64,000 nucleotides of DNA from Candidatus Symbiopectobacterium sp. 'North America' (GTDB taxonomy: Bacteria; Pseudomonadota; Gammaproteobacteria; Enterobacterales; Enterobacteriaceae), in the NCBI RefSeq assembly GCF_015762685.1, contig NZ_PEHF01000053.1:1-64000 (forward strand), read 5' to 3'. Positions 8,973 through 18,976 of the stretch are shown piece after piece. The notes under the pieces are model-generated. The model was not told the DNA's origin, made no database searches, and saw only the letters and a list, made by a program, of their open reading frames with translations. A program made the position numbers and the translations under genes. Positions within the stretch are counted from its first letter, which is position 1; every line of letters starts with the position of its first letter.

Positions 8973-9839
8973 TTAACCTAGCAGCGGCTCTCGCGCCGTA
9001 TGATCCCAGACGATGCTTTGAATAAAACTGCCGGGCGTTGCGCCAAAGGCATTTTTAAAATGACGGGTAAAGTGGCTCTGATCGGAGAAACCGCACTGCG
9101 ACGATAGCGCTGCGAGCGTATGCCCGTGCAGCATCAGTGTTTTGGCTTTGCGCAACCGCGCCTGCACCTGATACGCGTGTGGCGGAATGCCCACCAGCGC
9201 CTTAAATTGGCGTAAATAGTGCCACGGGCTCAGTTCCGCCATCGCCGCCAACGTGCTCAGGGACCACTCTTGCTCTGGCGTATCATCCAGCAGCATTTTT
9301 ATCTGTAACACGCGCTGTTCGGAAAAGGGCAACGGGCGCGGCGTACGGCGGGTTTTGCTGTAACGCAACATCAACCAACTCAGTGATGAAAACAGCTATG
9401 TCTCTTTTAACAGCGTGTTGCCCGGCTGAGCCAATAAGCGAAATGCCATCTGTAACTGCTGCGCCAACCCATGATCGTGTAGCACCGCGTCAGGAAACCA
9501 CGGCACCGTCCCTTCGGAGTGGTGGAGATCGTGGGAAATAGCGCGAAACAGATCCGGATGTGGGTAAATGGCGCGATAGGCCCAGCCGTTTTCACGGGCC
9601 GAGCACCCGGTATGCACATCATCCGCATTGACCAAAATGATGTCTCCCTGTGGCGCAACGTGCTCACCGCCAGTGCGATAAAAACGCTGAGCGCCTTCTT
9701 CAATCACACCAACACAAAAAGTATCATGCAGATGGCGAGAAAACCGTTGGCGATAATAGCGCGCCTGCAACATTTCCAAGCCGCCAAAGGCTTCCAATCG
9801 ATGGTACTGCGCCTGTTCACGTGGCGTTGCTTTGCTCAT
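8973..9839 (-). pseudogene. AraC-family transcriptional regulator, nonsense-interrupted
   Basis: About 289 codons: an N-terminal cupin-type AraC binding domain (HLHDTFCVGVIEEGAQRFYR) followed by two helix-turn-helices (WSLSTLAAMAELSPWHYLRQ, then LAALSSQCGFSDQSHFTRHF). An in-frame TAG at 9396-9398 separates the sensor from the DNA-binding half. The fragments could not regulate as a unit. It lies upstream of azlCD on the same strand, as do many AraC regulators of AzlCD pairs, so azlCD control is probably lost or constitutive. Confidence 0.85.
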
Positions 9840-9998
9840 AGAGTGCTCCCTGCTGTTACCACTTCTGTTAGCAGTATCCGGATATTCACACTATTGTCAC
9901 TCCGCATTCTCGCTGGGTTTAGAACAAAATTGCGCAGCCGCGCATTTTATCTTCACGTTCGCCGTGGAAAACGGTTTTCTTTTTCGGCAAGTCGATGC

Positions 9999-10023
9999 AC
10001 GATGATGCATCGTATTGTATAAT
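9999..10023 (+). promoter_or_regulatory. Promoter -10 with overlapping palindromic operator for the GntR gene
   Basis: ACGATG-ATG-CATCGT (9999-10013) is a short palindrome containing TGATGCATCG, one base off the TGATGCATCA found upstream of the SDR operon and the binding-protein gene. It abuts a perfect -10 hexamer TATAAT (10018-10023). A repressor bound here would block the promoter, so autoregulation by the downstream GntR protein is inferred. Confidence 0.6.
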
Positions 10024-10069
10024 ACGCCGATTCAAGCGACAGGAATGCGCTGTTACTCGGGGTGAATGC

Positions 10070-10753
10070 GTGAATTATCCAATTGGGCAAATCAACCACA
10101 ATTATCTGGGTTCCAGTGTGTACACCATGCTGCGCGAAGCGCTGATTATGGGGCGGCTAAAACCTGACGATCGGCTGCGTATTCGCGAGTTGGCCACTCA
10201 GGTCGGGACCAGCGTCACCCCGGTGCGCGATGCCATCCTGCAACTCGCCAAAGAACAGGCGCTGATACTGAAAACACCGCGCGATATCCGCGTACCACAA
10301 CTCACCAGCGCGCAGTTTATTGAGATTCGCACCTTGCGCGTGTCGTTGGAAGGCAGTGGTGCGCTGCACGCCGCCGCGCTGATGACACCGAGTAAACTTG
10401 CCGAGTTGGACGCCAATATCACGCAAAATCTTCAGGCGATTGATGATAACGATTTAAGCGCGGCACTGCGTCTTAACAGCGAATTTCATCTGATGCTGTC
10501 GCAGATGGCTGACATGCCGCTGCTCAGCCAGTTTATCGGCAGCCTGTGGATGCGCACCGGCCCGCTGATTGCCCAGGCCTATGCCCATTTCTCCCATCAG
10601 ATGGCGATTGAGCACCATCAAGACGTCGTGGCAGCCCTACGTCAACAGGACGGAACCGCCGCACAGCATGCCATCCAACAGGATATTCTCGATGGCAGTG
10701 ATACCATGCTGGCGTTCATTGAGCACACTGAGGAGAATCAGTCACAAGCGTAA
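10070..10753 (+). CDS. GntR-family (FadR/FCD-type) transcriptional regulator
   Basis: A FadR-subgroup regulator of about 227 residues: winged HTH (VYTMLREALIMGRLKPDDRL, IRELATQVGTSVTPVRDAI) and an all-helical FCD effector domain with Glu/His metal ligands (NSEFHLML, EHHQDVVAAL). GTG 10070 is preferred: it has GGGGTG just upstream, and the earlier in-frame ATG at 9995 lies upstream of the TATAAT at 10018. It probably controls the adjacent catabolic genes through TGATGCATCA sites. No lesion seen. Confidence 0.82.
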   Translation: MNYPIGQINHNYLGSSVYTMLREALIMGRLKPDDRLRIRELATQVGTSVTPVRDAILQLAKEQALILKTPRDIRVPQLTSAQFIEIRTLRVSLEGSGALHAAALMTPSKLAELDANITQNLQAIDDNDLSAALRLNSEFHLMLSQMADMPLLSQFIGSLWMRTGPLIAQAYAHFSHQMAIEHHQDVVAALRQQDGTAAQHAIQQDILDGSDTMLAFIEHTEENQSQA

Positions 10754-11086
10754 TTCCCCTCAATCGTACGGCGTTGAACCTGCCGGTACGTCATCATGTG
10801 CAGGCGACGTGGGTCGAATCAGGCCAATAGGGCTGGGTTAGCGTGGATATCGCGACTGCGCAAAGAAAACCACTACTGCGTACCTGGCGCGTCAGCGATG
10901 AACAATATCATTCTGGTGCTGCTCACATTATTTATTTTTGTTACCCCTTATTGGCGTTTTCGCCGCAAGATACGTCCAGCCTGAAATAACCTGGGTTTGA
11001 ATACACGACTACCTCGTGTATTACGCAAGGTGAGATATTCACTTTGCCTGATACCGACATTTGCGTGATTGAAAGGATAATCACAG
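10754..11086 (+). other. Spacer with a possible 28-residue membrane peptide
   Basis: Between the GntR and opine-dehydrogenase genes I see no full gene. A tiny frame at 10898-10984 encodes a hydrophobic segment followed by a basic tail (MNNIILVLLTLF..., ...WRFRRKIRPA). It looks like a single-pass micropeptide, but its ribosome binding site is weak and it may be chance. Confidence 0.3.
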
Positions 11087-12184
11087 ATGAAAGTAGCACT
11101 CTTAGTTGCAGGGAATATCGGGTTCGCCAGCGCAGCCTGGCTGTGCCATCACGGTCACCAGACGGTGCTCTGGGCAAGGGAGACACATACGCTGGCAGGC
11201 ATTTCTACCGCCCATTCCGGGCTACACTATACTGGCATCATCGAAGGGGAATGTCGCCCAACCGTTACCACCGACATCGCCACTGCGGTACGCGGCGCAG
11301 ATGCCGTACTGCTGTGCATTCCGGGCTATGGTCATCGTACGGTGTTGGAAACGCTGGCACCCCATCTGACGACGGGACAACCGGTTATCATTAATTCCGC
11401 GTGCTCATTAAACGCCTTGTTTTTGTCACAATTGCTGTCACAGCGCGCCGTCAGCATACCAATTATTACTTGGGGAACCACCGCGTTCACCGCCCGGCGC
11501 AAAGAGGAAAACGGCGTCACCCTGATGACCACACGCCGCTGTGTACATGTCGCCACGCTCCCTGCCGAACAGAATGCGGCGGCCATCGCTCTGTGTGATC
11601 AGCTGGTTGGCAAACGATTCCAGCCGTAATCCAATATCATGGCAACGTCATTAATCAATATCAATCCCATTACGCATCTGGGGTTGGCGCTCTGTAATGT
11701 CACACGCATTGAGCATCAGGAACGCTGGCCGCAATATCACTATATGACAGATGGGGTGGCGAATTTGATTCTGGCACTGGAGCAGAAGTGGCAGGCCTTG
11801 GCACACGCCTTTGGCCTGAGACTGCACAGCATTGAAGCACATTTTCAGCAATCATTCGATGTATCCTGCCGTACGCTGAGCGAGATCGCCGCCGAGTTGC
11901 ACCGCCGACGCGGTGGACCATCCGGCCCGGTCGACATAAATACCCGTTTTATTCTGGAAGATACTCCCTATGGGTTGGTGTTCGCGGAAGCGATCGCACG
12001 CAAAGCGGGAATCGCGCTGCCGCTACACAGTGCATCGATTACCCTTGCCAGCGCCGTGTGGCAATGCGATCTGCGGGAGCAAAATGATGTGTTGCCTTCC
12101 CTGAAGCTGGATACCCTCTCTTTCACTGAGTTTACCCGGTCGTTGCAAGAAGGTGTCAACGCATCACGGGCACGCGTTAGCTAA
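11087..12184 (+). pseudogene. NAD(P)-dependent opine (octopine/nopaline-type) dehydrogenase, nonsense-interrupted
   Basis: About 366 codons. ATG 11087 is preceded by AAGGA. The N-terminus carries a nucleotide-binding turn (VAGNIGFASAAWL) and the C-terminal half has the helical octopine-dehydrogenase domain (NPITHLGLALCN, later TPYGLVFAEAIARKAGI). An in-frame TAA at 11627-11629 separates the two; the family usually has a residue here, probably Gln (CAA). Such enzymes join or split amino acids and keto acids with NAD(P)H. Placement beside the GntR regulator and convergent with the phospho-lyase operon suggests it served the same substrate, perhaps opine degradation; that is inference. Confidence 0.78.
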
Positions 12185-12211
12185 TCGCAAAGCCCCCGAC
12201 AGGCGCAGCCT

Positions 12212-13501
12212 TTAGCGCTGCGCCACTTCTGTCAGCACGGCATCCAGCGTATCGAGAAACAGCGTGGCATGCTCTTCCCTGAATACCAGCGGTGGTCGAA
12301 TCTTCAGAATATTGCCCGTCGGCCCCGTAGCGCTGATCAATACGCCGCGTTGGCGCATGGTGTTCACCACCGCCACGGCCTCAGCGCTGGCTGGCGTTTT
12401 GTTTTCACGGTCACTCACCAGTTCCGCACCGACAAACATCCCGCTGCCGCGCACATCGCCCAGCAGTTCATGACGTTGTGCTAACGCTTGCAACCCTTCA
12501 CGCAGGCAATGCCCGACCCGCAACGCGTTTTGTTGCAGTTGCTCTTCGCGGATCACTCGCAACACCGCGTGTGCCGCCTGACACGATACCGGGTTACCAC
12601 CAAAGGTATTAAAATAGCGCACATCGCGGCCAAACGCTGCGAACAGCGCCGATTTACCCACCAGTCCGGCGATCGGATACCCGTTGCCCATCGGCTTGCC
12701 TAAGCTGACCAGATCTGGCACCACCTGATGGCAGGCGAATCCCCACATGGCTTCACCGGTGCGACCAAAACCCGGCTGCACTTCATCGGCAATAAACAGT
12801 CCCCCCGCGTCGCGCACCCACTGTACTGCTTGCGCCACTTCTCCAGCCAAGGGGGAGAAGACGCCATCACTGGAAAAAATGGTATCGAACAGCAGCACCG
12901 CAAGACGGATGCCTTTTGCATGCATCTCCGCCAATGCTGCCTGCACCGACGCCAAAAACGCACCGGGCCGACGATAGCTATCTGGCGCATCAATCAGTTT
13001 CACATAATTGCCGCGCACCACACCGTCGCCGAGTAACGGTGAAAGCTCCGCCAGCGCACTGGTAACACCATGATAAGCCCAGCGTGTCACGATAACCCCG
13101 GTGCCGCCCGTCACATGCCGCGCAATGCGCAGGGCCAAATCGTTAGCTTCACTGCCGGTGCAGGTCAGCATCAGGTTATCTAGTTCAGCCGGAAATTCAC
13201 TCAGCAAATCTTCAGCAAAATCAACGATGGCATGATGCAGATAACGGGTATGCGTATTAAGCTGCGCGCTCTGCCGGGCAATAGCTTCCACCACCACCGG
13301 ATGGCAATGTCCTACCGATGCCACGTTGTTGTACACGTCCAGATAGCGTTTGCCCTGCGCATCGAACAGCCACACGTCCTCGCCGCGCACCGGATGCAAT
13401 GGCTCCTGGTAGAAGAGTCGATAACCCTGACCCAATACGCGCTGACGACGCGCCAACAGTTCGGCGCTGCCATTTACTGATGACGTTGTCACTTCAGTCA
13501 T
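12212..13501 (-). CDS. Class III PLP enzyme of the AGXT2L phospho-lyase type
   Basis: A 429-residue fold-type I PLP protein. The Schiff-base lysine is in SLGKPMGNG and the cofactor Asp in ADEVQPGFGRTG. Features shared with ethanolamine-phosphate and phosphohydroxylysine phospho-lyases (AGXT2L1/AGXT2L2), rather than ordinary omega-transaminases, include NVASVGHCHP, LNTHTRYLH, GSEANDLALRIARHYTG-like, YFNTFGGNPVSC and GNILKIRPPLVF. Those enzymes release ammonia and phosphate from a phosphorylated amino alcohol, leaving an aldehyde. The gene overlaps the kinase stop by eight bases; kinase plus phospho-lyase is a known partnership (hydroxylysine kinase/AGPHD1 with AGXT2L2). No lesion seen, but without the kinase it probably lacks substrate. 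Confidence 0.8.
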   Translation of the reverse strand: MTEVTTSSVNGSAELLARRQRVLGQGYRLFYQEPLHPVRGEDVWLFDAQGKRYLDVYNNVASVGHCHPVVVEAIARQSAQLNTHTRYLHHAIVDFAEDLLSEFPAELDNLMLTCTGSEANDLALRIARHVTGGTGVIVTRWAYHGVTSALAELSPLLGDGVVRGNYVKLIDAPDSYRRPGAFLASVQAALAEMHAKGIRLAVLLFDTIFSSDGVFSPLAGEVAQAVQWVRDAGGLFIADEVQPGFGRTGEAMWGFACHQVVPDLVSLGKPMGNGYPIAGLVGKSALFAAFGRDVRYFNTFGGNPVSCQAAHAVLRVIREEQLQQNALRVGHCLREGLQALAQRHELLGDVRGSGMFVGAELVSDRENKTPASAEAVAVVNTMRQRGVLISATGPTGNILKIRPPLVFREEHATLFLDTLDAVLTEVAQR

Positions 13502-14552
13502 TATTTATCTCCTTTATCCCCTGCCATATCCGCTGACAGAACTGGTCGTGCGAATAACGGGTCATTTGTTGCAGGCTGCGCCAACTACTCGGCAAATTGC
13601 GCAGCAAATAGTCACGATTTTCCGGATAACGTGCAGCGCGCCACTGTGCGATGGTCACGATCAGCGCCAGATGCGTCATGATGAGATCGGGCAACAGCGC
13701 GATCTCCTGTTCGGTTAACGGCAGATGCGTATGGTAAGACGTGGTAAACGGCACAATAAAAGCGAAGGGATCGTCCCCGTCATGGACCTGATACGCCAAC
13801 GCTGTCGCTAGGTCATTGATCAACGGCGCATACAGGGCATCACCAAAATCAATAATGCCACTCACCCGCGTGGCGTCCCCTACTTCTGCCAGCACGTTGT
13901 GTGGATTCATATCGTTATGGATGGTCTGCTAGCGCAGCGTTTTTAGCTGTGGTGTCACATGACTATCGTAGCGTTGCAGGATCTGCGTGATAGCCGCTTG
14001 CTGTTCAGCGTCATGTACAAATGCAAGATAAGGCCGAATTTGCTCGGCGCGGCTGATGTCCCACAACAGTTGCCGTTGTTCCGCCGGATGAAAAAAACGG
14101 CTCAATGCCACATCCAACTGTGCCAGCGTGCTGCCTAAACTTTCCATCAGCGCAATAGACGGTGTTACTGCGTGCAGTGGCGTGCCTTCCAGAAAACTCA
14201 CCAGACGAATGCGCAACGCGTTGCCGTCAATATACACCACCGGTTCCGCCTGCTGATAGCGCGTCAGCACCACGCGCGGCACTGGCAGCGCCGCTGCCTG
14301 CTGAGCAACATGCAGCAACAGCGCGGTCTGATAGTGACTTTCGGCCACGGATTCGGCGGCATTGATCACCTTCAGCATATAGCGACGCCCGGAGGGCACT
14401 GTCAGGCAAAAATTTTTATCACGTTCGCCGGTTAGCAAGGTTACATCCCCTTGCAGACCATAGTATTGCCAGACCAGCGCCTGCGCCTGCTGACAAGAAA
14501 CCTCCGGTACGGCCTGCGTCATCAGCGTGCCTGCATTCTGAACGTCACACAT
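13494..14552 (-). pseudogene. APH-fold kinase (hydroxylysine kinase-like), nonsense-interrupted
   Basis: About 352 codons of an aminoglycoside-phosphotransferase-fold small-molecule kinase. The ATP-binding strand region (LLTGERDKNFCL) and later the catalytic loop HNDMNPHNVL with the metal-binding IIDFGDA are visible. A TAG at 13929-13931 falls just before the catalytic loop, cutting off the active site. The 5' end overlaps the SDR stop, and the 3' end overlaps the phospho-lyase start, so SDR-kinase-lyase form one tightly coupled operon. AGPHD1-like kinases phosphorylate hydroxylysine or related amino alcohols, which is the best functional guess. Confidence 0.8.
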
Positions 14553-15279
14553 GCTGGCCTCCGTTAACCTGAATTTCCGCCCCATTGACATAGGAAGCAC
14601 CGCTGTTGCACAGGAAATAGATCAGGCTTGCCACCTCTTCGGGTTTTCCCAGACGCTGCATCGGGACCTGACGCGCCACGATCTCATCGGTGCCCGGCGA
14701 CAGGATACTGGTTTCAATTTCCCCCGGAGCAATCGCATTGACACGAATGCCGTAGCGTCCAAACTCGTTTGCCATTTCCCGCGTCAGCGCAGAGAGTGCC
14801 GCTTTGGAGCTGGCATAGGCGCTGCCGGCAAACGGATGCACGCGCGCACCAGCAATTGAGGTGATATTGATAATACTACCCTGGCTGGCACGCAGTTCAT
14901 CAAACAGTCCGTTGGCCAGCAGTGCGCAGGAAAACAGGTTGATGTTAAACACCTTGAGCCAGGTGGCGTAGTCAGTCTGGCGTACGCCAAGGCGACTGCC
15001 ATCCACACCCTTTGGTGAAATGCCGGCGTTATCGACCAACGCATCCAGCCTGCCGCCGAGTTTTTCTTTGATTAGCGGCAGCGTCTCCTGCACGCTATCG
15101 ATATCTTCCAGATCGAGGTGGGTATGGTTCAGTACCCCTTCAACCCACGGGCAATCCTCCACCCAGTTCTGCCGTGAGGCGGTGAAAATACGCCATCCAG
15201 CCGCATGGAAATGCTTCACCGTGGCGTGACCGATCCCGCGACTCGCGCCGGTCAACAACAAGGTCTTTTGCTCGGACAT
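14545..15279 (-). CDS. Short-chain dehydrogenase/reductase
   Basis: A 244-residue classical SDR: cofactor motif TGASRGIG near the N-terminus, NNAG-equivalent DNAG, catalytic Ser in NITSIAG and YASSK (Tyr-x3-Lys), and a C-terminal NGAEIQVNGG. ATG 15279 has GAGGTG upstream. It is the first gene of the SDR-kinase-phospho-lyase operon and lies behind a TGATGCATCA site. It would oxidise an alcohol or reduce an aldehyde in the same pathway; substrate unknown. No lesion seen. Confidence 0.85.
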   Translation of the reverse strand: MSEQKTLLLTGASRGIGHATVKHFHAAGWRIFTASRQNWVEDCPWVEGVLNHTHLDLEDIDSVQETLPLIKEKLGGRLDALVDNAGISPKGVDGSRLGVRQTDYATWLKVFNINLFSCALLANGLFDELRASQGSIINITSIAGARVHPFAGSAYASSKAALSALTREMANEFGRYGIRVNAIAPGEIETSILSPGTDEIVARQVPMQRLGKPEEVASLIYFLCNSGASYVNGAEIQVNGGQHV

Positions 15280-15298
15280 AGACACCTCATTAGATATT

Positions 15299-15308
15299 TG
15301 ATGCATCA
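15299..15308. promoter_or_regulatory. Probable GntR operator upstream of the SDR operon
   Basis: A perfect 10-base palindrome TGATGCATCA inside TTTGATGCATCATAAA, 20 bases before the SDR start. It matches the core of the longer palindrome at 18707-18733 and all but one base of the site at 10003-10012. Confidence 0.6.
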
Positions 15309-15432
15309 TAAAATTTAGCGTTAAAAAAAACCGAAACAGCACGCTGTTCAGCAAAATCTGACCCGACAAGCACGGCATACGTCATGCAGGTGACGGTGTA
15401 AAATTTTCGGCACTTAGGCAACCGGACTTCTC

Positions 15433-15468
15433 AGTCTCCCGCGAGGTTCGCACCCAATGCGGGAGACT
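15433..15468. repeat. Hairpin downstream of the permease genes
   Basis: AGTCTCCCGC (15433-15442) and GCGGGAGACT (15459-15468) form a perfect 10-base stem with a 16-base loop. It lies between the permease stop and the SDR promoter. There is no T-run, so it is a terminator-like or transcript-stabilising hairpin rather than a clear intrinsic terminator. Confidence 0.5.
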
Positions 15469-15498
15469 AACAATCAAAAAACAGTACTCGACTGACTG

Positions 15499-16317
15499 CT
15501 AGCGACCACCTCTGAGTTTCTCCGCACGCCTGCGCAGCACTTCCATCACAATCAGCAGAACCAGTGCAGCCCCCACCATCATAGAAGCGGCGGCGGCAAT
15601 AGTTGGATCGAGGTTTTCCCTGATACCGGCAAACATTTGCAGCGGCAGCGTGCGCTAGCGCGGACTGGCGAGAAACAGCGTGACAATCACTTGATCGAAC
15701 GAAGTGGCGAAAGCAAACAGTGCACCGGAGAACACGCCCGGCGCAATAAGCGGCAACGTCACTTTGCGAAACGCATAGAGTGGCGGCGCACCCAGGCTGG
15801 CGGCGGCACGGGTCAGGTTGTGATCGTAATTTTTCAGCATGGCCGTTACGGTAATCACCACAAAGGGTACACCGAGCATGGCATTGGCCAGCACCAAGCC
15901 GAGATAGCTATTGAGCAACGAAAGTTTGGCGAAGAAGAAGAACATCCCGACCGCCACAATCACCACCGACGCGATCATCGGGGAGATCAGCACGGCCATC
16001 ACCAACGCTTTGCCGCGAAACTCACCGCGTACCAGACCGATGGAGGCCAGCACACCAAGCACCGTGGCTAACAGCGTTGATAGCGGGGCAATCATCAGGC
16101 TGTTGCCCTGCGCCCCTAACCAGGCGCTGGAACTGAAAAACTCCTGATACCAGCGCAGCGAAAATCCGGTCAGCGGATAGCTGAGAAAAGAACCGGCGTT
16201 AAACGACAGCGGCACGATCACCAGCACTGGCACCACCAGGAACAGCAGCATCGCTGCACCGTAAAAATTAAAGAAGCCTTTCCATAAACGCAGGACCACG
16301 GCACCTTGTTGTCTCAT
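15499..16317 (-). pseudogene. PotC-like ABC permease (second), nonsense-interrupted
   Basis: About 272 codons of a spermidine/putrescine-type permease starting at ATG 16317 (MRQQGAVVLRLWKGF), with AGGAG a few bases upstream. The EAA loop region (TRAAASLGAPPLYAFRKVTL) is intact. In-frame TAG at 15655-15657 replaces the usual Gln of the PRQRTLPLQM motif (CAG to TAG), removing the last membrane helix (residues after about 220). The upstream permease runs into it without a stop. Confidence 0.82.
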
Positions 16318-17553
16318 CAGGGTTCTCCTAATGTAGAGCAGCGTTACGATAATCAGCAGTTGTGTACCCAGCGCGGCTGCCATCCCCAAGTTCATGGTGG
16401 TGTTGGTGAAGAACGCCACGAAGTAGCTCAGCATCTGGTCACTCGGCCCGCCCAGCAACGCCGGTGTGATGTAGTAGCCTATAGCCATCATGAACACCAG
16501 CAGCGCACCGGCGGTGATCCCGGCATAGGTTTGCGGCACATACACGCGCCAGAAAGCCTCAAACGGATGCGCACCCAGCGAAATAGCCGCACGCATGTAG
16601 CTGGGAGAAATCCCCTTCATCACTGCATACAGCGGCAGGATTAAAAACGGCAACAAAATGTGCGTCATTGAGATATAGACACCGACGCGATTAAACACCA
16701 TGACCAGCGGCTCATTGATAATGCCAATACCGAGTAAGGCGCGGTTGATCAAACCGCCCGATTGCAACAGCACAATCCAACTTGCAGTGCGCACTATCAG
16801 CGAGGTCCAGAATGGCAGCAACACCAGAATCATCAGCAAGTTGGCGCGGTTAGTCGGCTGTTTTGCCAGCCAGTAGGCCAGCGGATAGCCCAATCCAACG
16901 CACAGCAGCGTCACGACACCGGCCATCAACAGAGTACGCAGCAGCACATCGACATACAGCAATTGTTCCGGCGGTTGGGCAACAATGTTTCCCGATGCCG
17001 GGTCAACGCGATGATCGAACACCGCCAGCAGGTAATAGCTGGTGAAAGGGCGCGAAGCGCGATCCAGCGTGCGCCAGGTGGAGAGTTCTCCCCACATCGG
17101 TTGCGTTTGAATCAGTTGTTCACGCACGTTACTGCTGTCAGGTGCAGGCAACTGGCGCAAGGTGCGGTTAATCAGGGTACGGTAATCAGATCCTTCATAG
17201 CCGAGACGTTTGGTGATCATGGCAACCTGTCCTGCGCTACGCGCCTGACGCAAATCGGCGGCCACAGCATTAAACGCCGCGTCATTGGGTAATTCGTTGC
17301 CAGACCATTGCCGCAATGCGGCAATGGTCATCGGCATGGCTTCCCGCAGTTCTGGATTCGAGATGCTTTTTCCCAGAATCGAAAATATCGGAAAGAGAAA
17401 GCTCACCATCAAAAAAAGGAACAGCGGCGCAATCAACAGCAAAGAACGCTTTTTATACAGCGCTTCGGCCGTTTTGAGCTGCTGTTTCAGCAACAGGCTC
17501 CCTTCTCTTTCGTTGGCGGGCGGCAACGCCGCAGCCAGGTTATTCTGGGACAT
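16318..17553 (-). CDS. PotB-like ABC permease (first), frame open into the second permease
   Basis: About 412 residues of an inner-membrane permease with a large periplasmic insertion (residues about 60-190), as in the long PotB-type permeases. The EAA loop is AAISLGAHPFEAFWRVYVPQ. ATG 17553 has GGAGG upstream; a TTG 18 bases earlier is less likely. The natural stop is missing: the frame continues through the ribosome binding site and start of the second permease to 15655. An indel near 16320-16330 (TACATTAGGAG, where TAG lies one frame away) would explain the fusion and a slightly altered C-terminus. Confidence 0.7.
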
Positions 17554-17589
17554 ACATTTACCTCCAATCACAGATACGGCAAAACCAAC

Positions 17590-18651
17590 TTACTGCGCAG
17601 CCCAAGCGTTAAAGCGCTGTTCCAGTTCTTCGCCGTGGTCAATCCAGAATTCAGTGTCAACTTGCAAGGCCTGTGCCAGGTTATCCGGCGCGGTCGGCAG
17701 GTTTTTCACTACGTCAGGTGAGATCAGGCTGGTCGTTTTAACGTGCGTTGGACCATAGGGGATGGTTTCAGCAAACACTTTCTGGTTTTCCGGCTGGTTG
17801 GCAAAGGCAATAAACTGTTCTGCCAACGCCTTATGTTTAGTGCCTTTCACGATGGCCCAGCTGTCCAGATCGTAAATACTGTCATTCCATACGATGCGGA
17901 AATCATGTCCTTCTTTATGCGCCGCAGTAACGCGGCCGTTGTAGGCGGAGGTCATTACCACATCGCCAGACACCAGCCATTGCAGCGGCTGCGCGCCGGA
18001 TTCCCACCATTGGATATTCGGTTTGATTTGGTCCAGCTTCTTGAACGTGCGATCGACACCGGCAGGGGTTGCCAGCACTTTGTAGAGGTCTTCACGTTTT
18101 ACGTCATCCGCCAGCAGCGCAAACTCCAGCGTAAACTTGGCGCTTTTACGCAGCGCACGTTTGCCGGGAAAGGTTTTCACATCCCAGAAATCGGCCCAGC
18201 TTTTCGGTGCCTGCGGCAGTTTGGCCGCGTTATAGGTCAGTACCGTAGACCAAAGGAAAATCCCTGCGCCGCACTCAGAAACCGCGCCCTGCACGAAGTC
18301 AGAAGGGTTACCCAGTTTTTTCCAATCCAGCGGCTCAAACATCCCTTCGTTACAGCCGCGTACCAGCTCCGGCCCTTCCACTTCAACCACATCCCAGCCA
18401 ACCTTGCCGGTTTCCACCATCGCGCGAATACGGGCAATTTCCCCGTTGTATTCACCCGCTTCTATCGTTCCTTTACCCGCCACAGCGAAAGGTTTGTAGA
18501 AAGCTTTATCCTGAGCGTCCTTGTTCAAGCCGCCAAACGAGACAACGGTTACGGTTTCAGCATAGGCCTGCGAAGCCATGGCAGTAACCAGCGCACAGAG
18601 CGCCATTTTTTTCACTGCGGACATATTGGACGGTAACTTCTTGGTCAACAT
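17590..18651 (-). CDS. Polyamine-type ABC transporter substrate-binding protein
   Basis: A 353-residue periplasmic protein of the PotD/extracellular solute-binding family. A signal peptide ends AMASQAYA before ETVTVVSFGG; family features include GWDVVEVEGPELV, YNAAKLPQAPKSWADFWD and WWESGAQPLQWL. ATG 18651 follows AGGAG. It is first of the transporter operon (binding protein, permease, permease) and lies behind a strong palindromic operator. The ligand is unknown; the neighbours suggest an amino-alcohol or diamine-like compound. No lesion seen. Confidence 0.85.
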   Translation of the reverse strand: MLTKKLPSNMSAVKKMALCALVTAMASQAYAETVTVVSFGGLNKDAQDKAFYKPFAVAGKGTIEAGEYNGEIARIRAMVETGKVGWDVVEVEGPELVRGCNEGMFEPLDWKKLGNPSDFVQGAVSECGAGIFLWSTVLTYNAAKLPQAPKSWADFWDVKTFPGKRALRKSAKFTLEFALLADDVKREDLYKVLATPAGVDRTFKKLDQIKPNIQWWESGAQPLQWLVSGDVVMTSAYNGRVTAAHKEGHDFRIVWNDSIYDLDSWAIVKGTKHKALAEQFIAFANQPENQKVFAETIPYGPTHVKTTSLISPDVVKNLPTAPDNLAQALQVDTEFWIDHGEELEQRFNAWAAQ

Positions 18652-18706
18652 AGTGCGGCTCCTGGAGAGTTCGTCAACGTAAAATGTGGGCTGTACCCAT
18701 CACAAT

Positions 18707-18733
18707 TTATTTGATGCATCATGCATCAAATAA
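18707..18733. promoter_or_regulatory. 27-base palindromic operator upstream of the transporter operon
   Basis: Arms TTATTTGATGCAT and ATGCATCAAATAA around a single C form a perfect palindrome, 56 bases upstream of the binding-protein start. It contains TGATGCATCA (18712-18721), shared with the SDR and GntR promoters. It is a good candidate for the high-affinity site of the GntR protein at 10070. The rest of 18734-18976 holds no gene that I can see. Confidence 0.65.
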
Positions 18734-18976
18734 AAAGCATAATCTGTGCAATGAATTCGGATTACCCCTAGCTGATTAGCTGAATTACCGCGATTGGAGC
18801 CTGAAAAAGGCATAGGGAATTTTTATGTCTGGCTGCTCTGTCCTGACGCCGCGTTTTTTGCTTTGTTGTGGTGCATCAGATCACACACTGCACCAGCAAA
18901 AGGCGGAGGCTGCCAGCAACATTACGCCAGAATGCGGCACGGTCAGAAGTGGGTTTCTGAACCGTGCCACCTGGCA

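Noticed and set aside
13494..14552. Aminoglycoside resistance gene
   Set aside because: The APH fold is shared, but the gene is translationally coupled to an AGXT2L-type lyase and an SDR, the context of hydroxylysine-type kinases, and it is interrupted.
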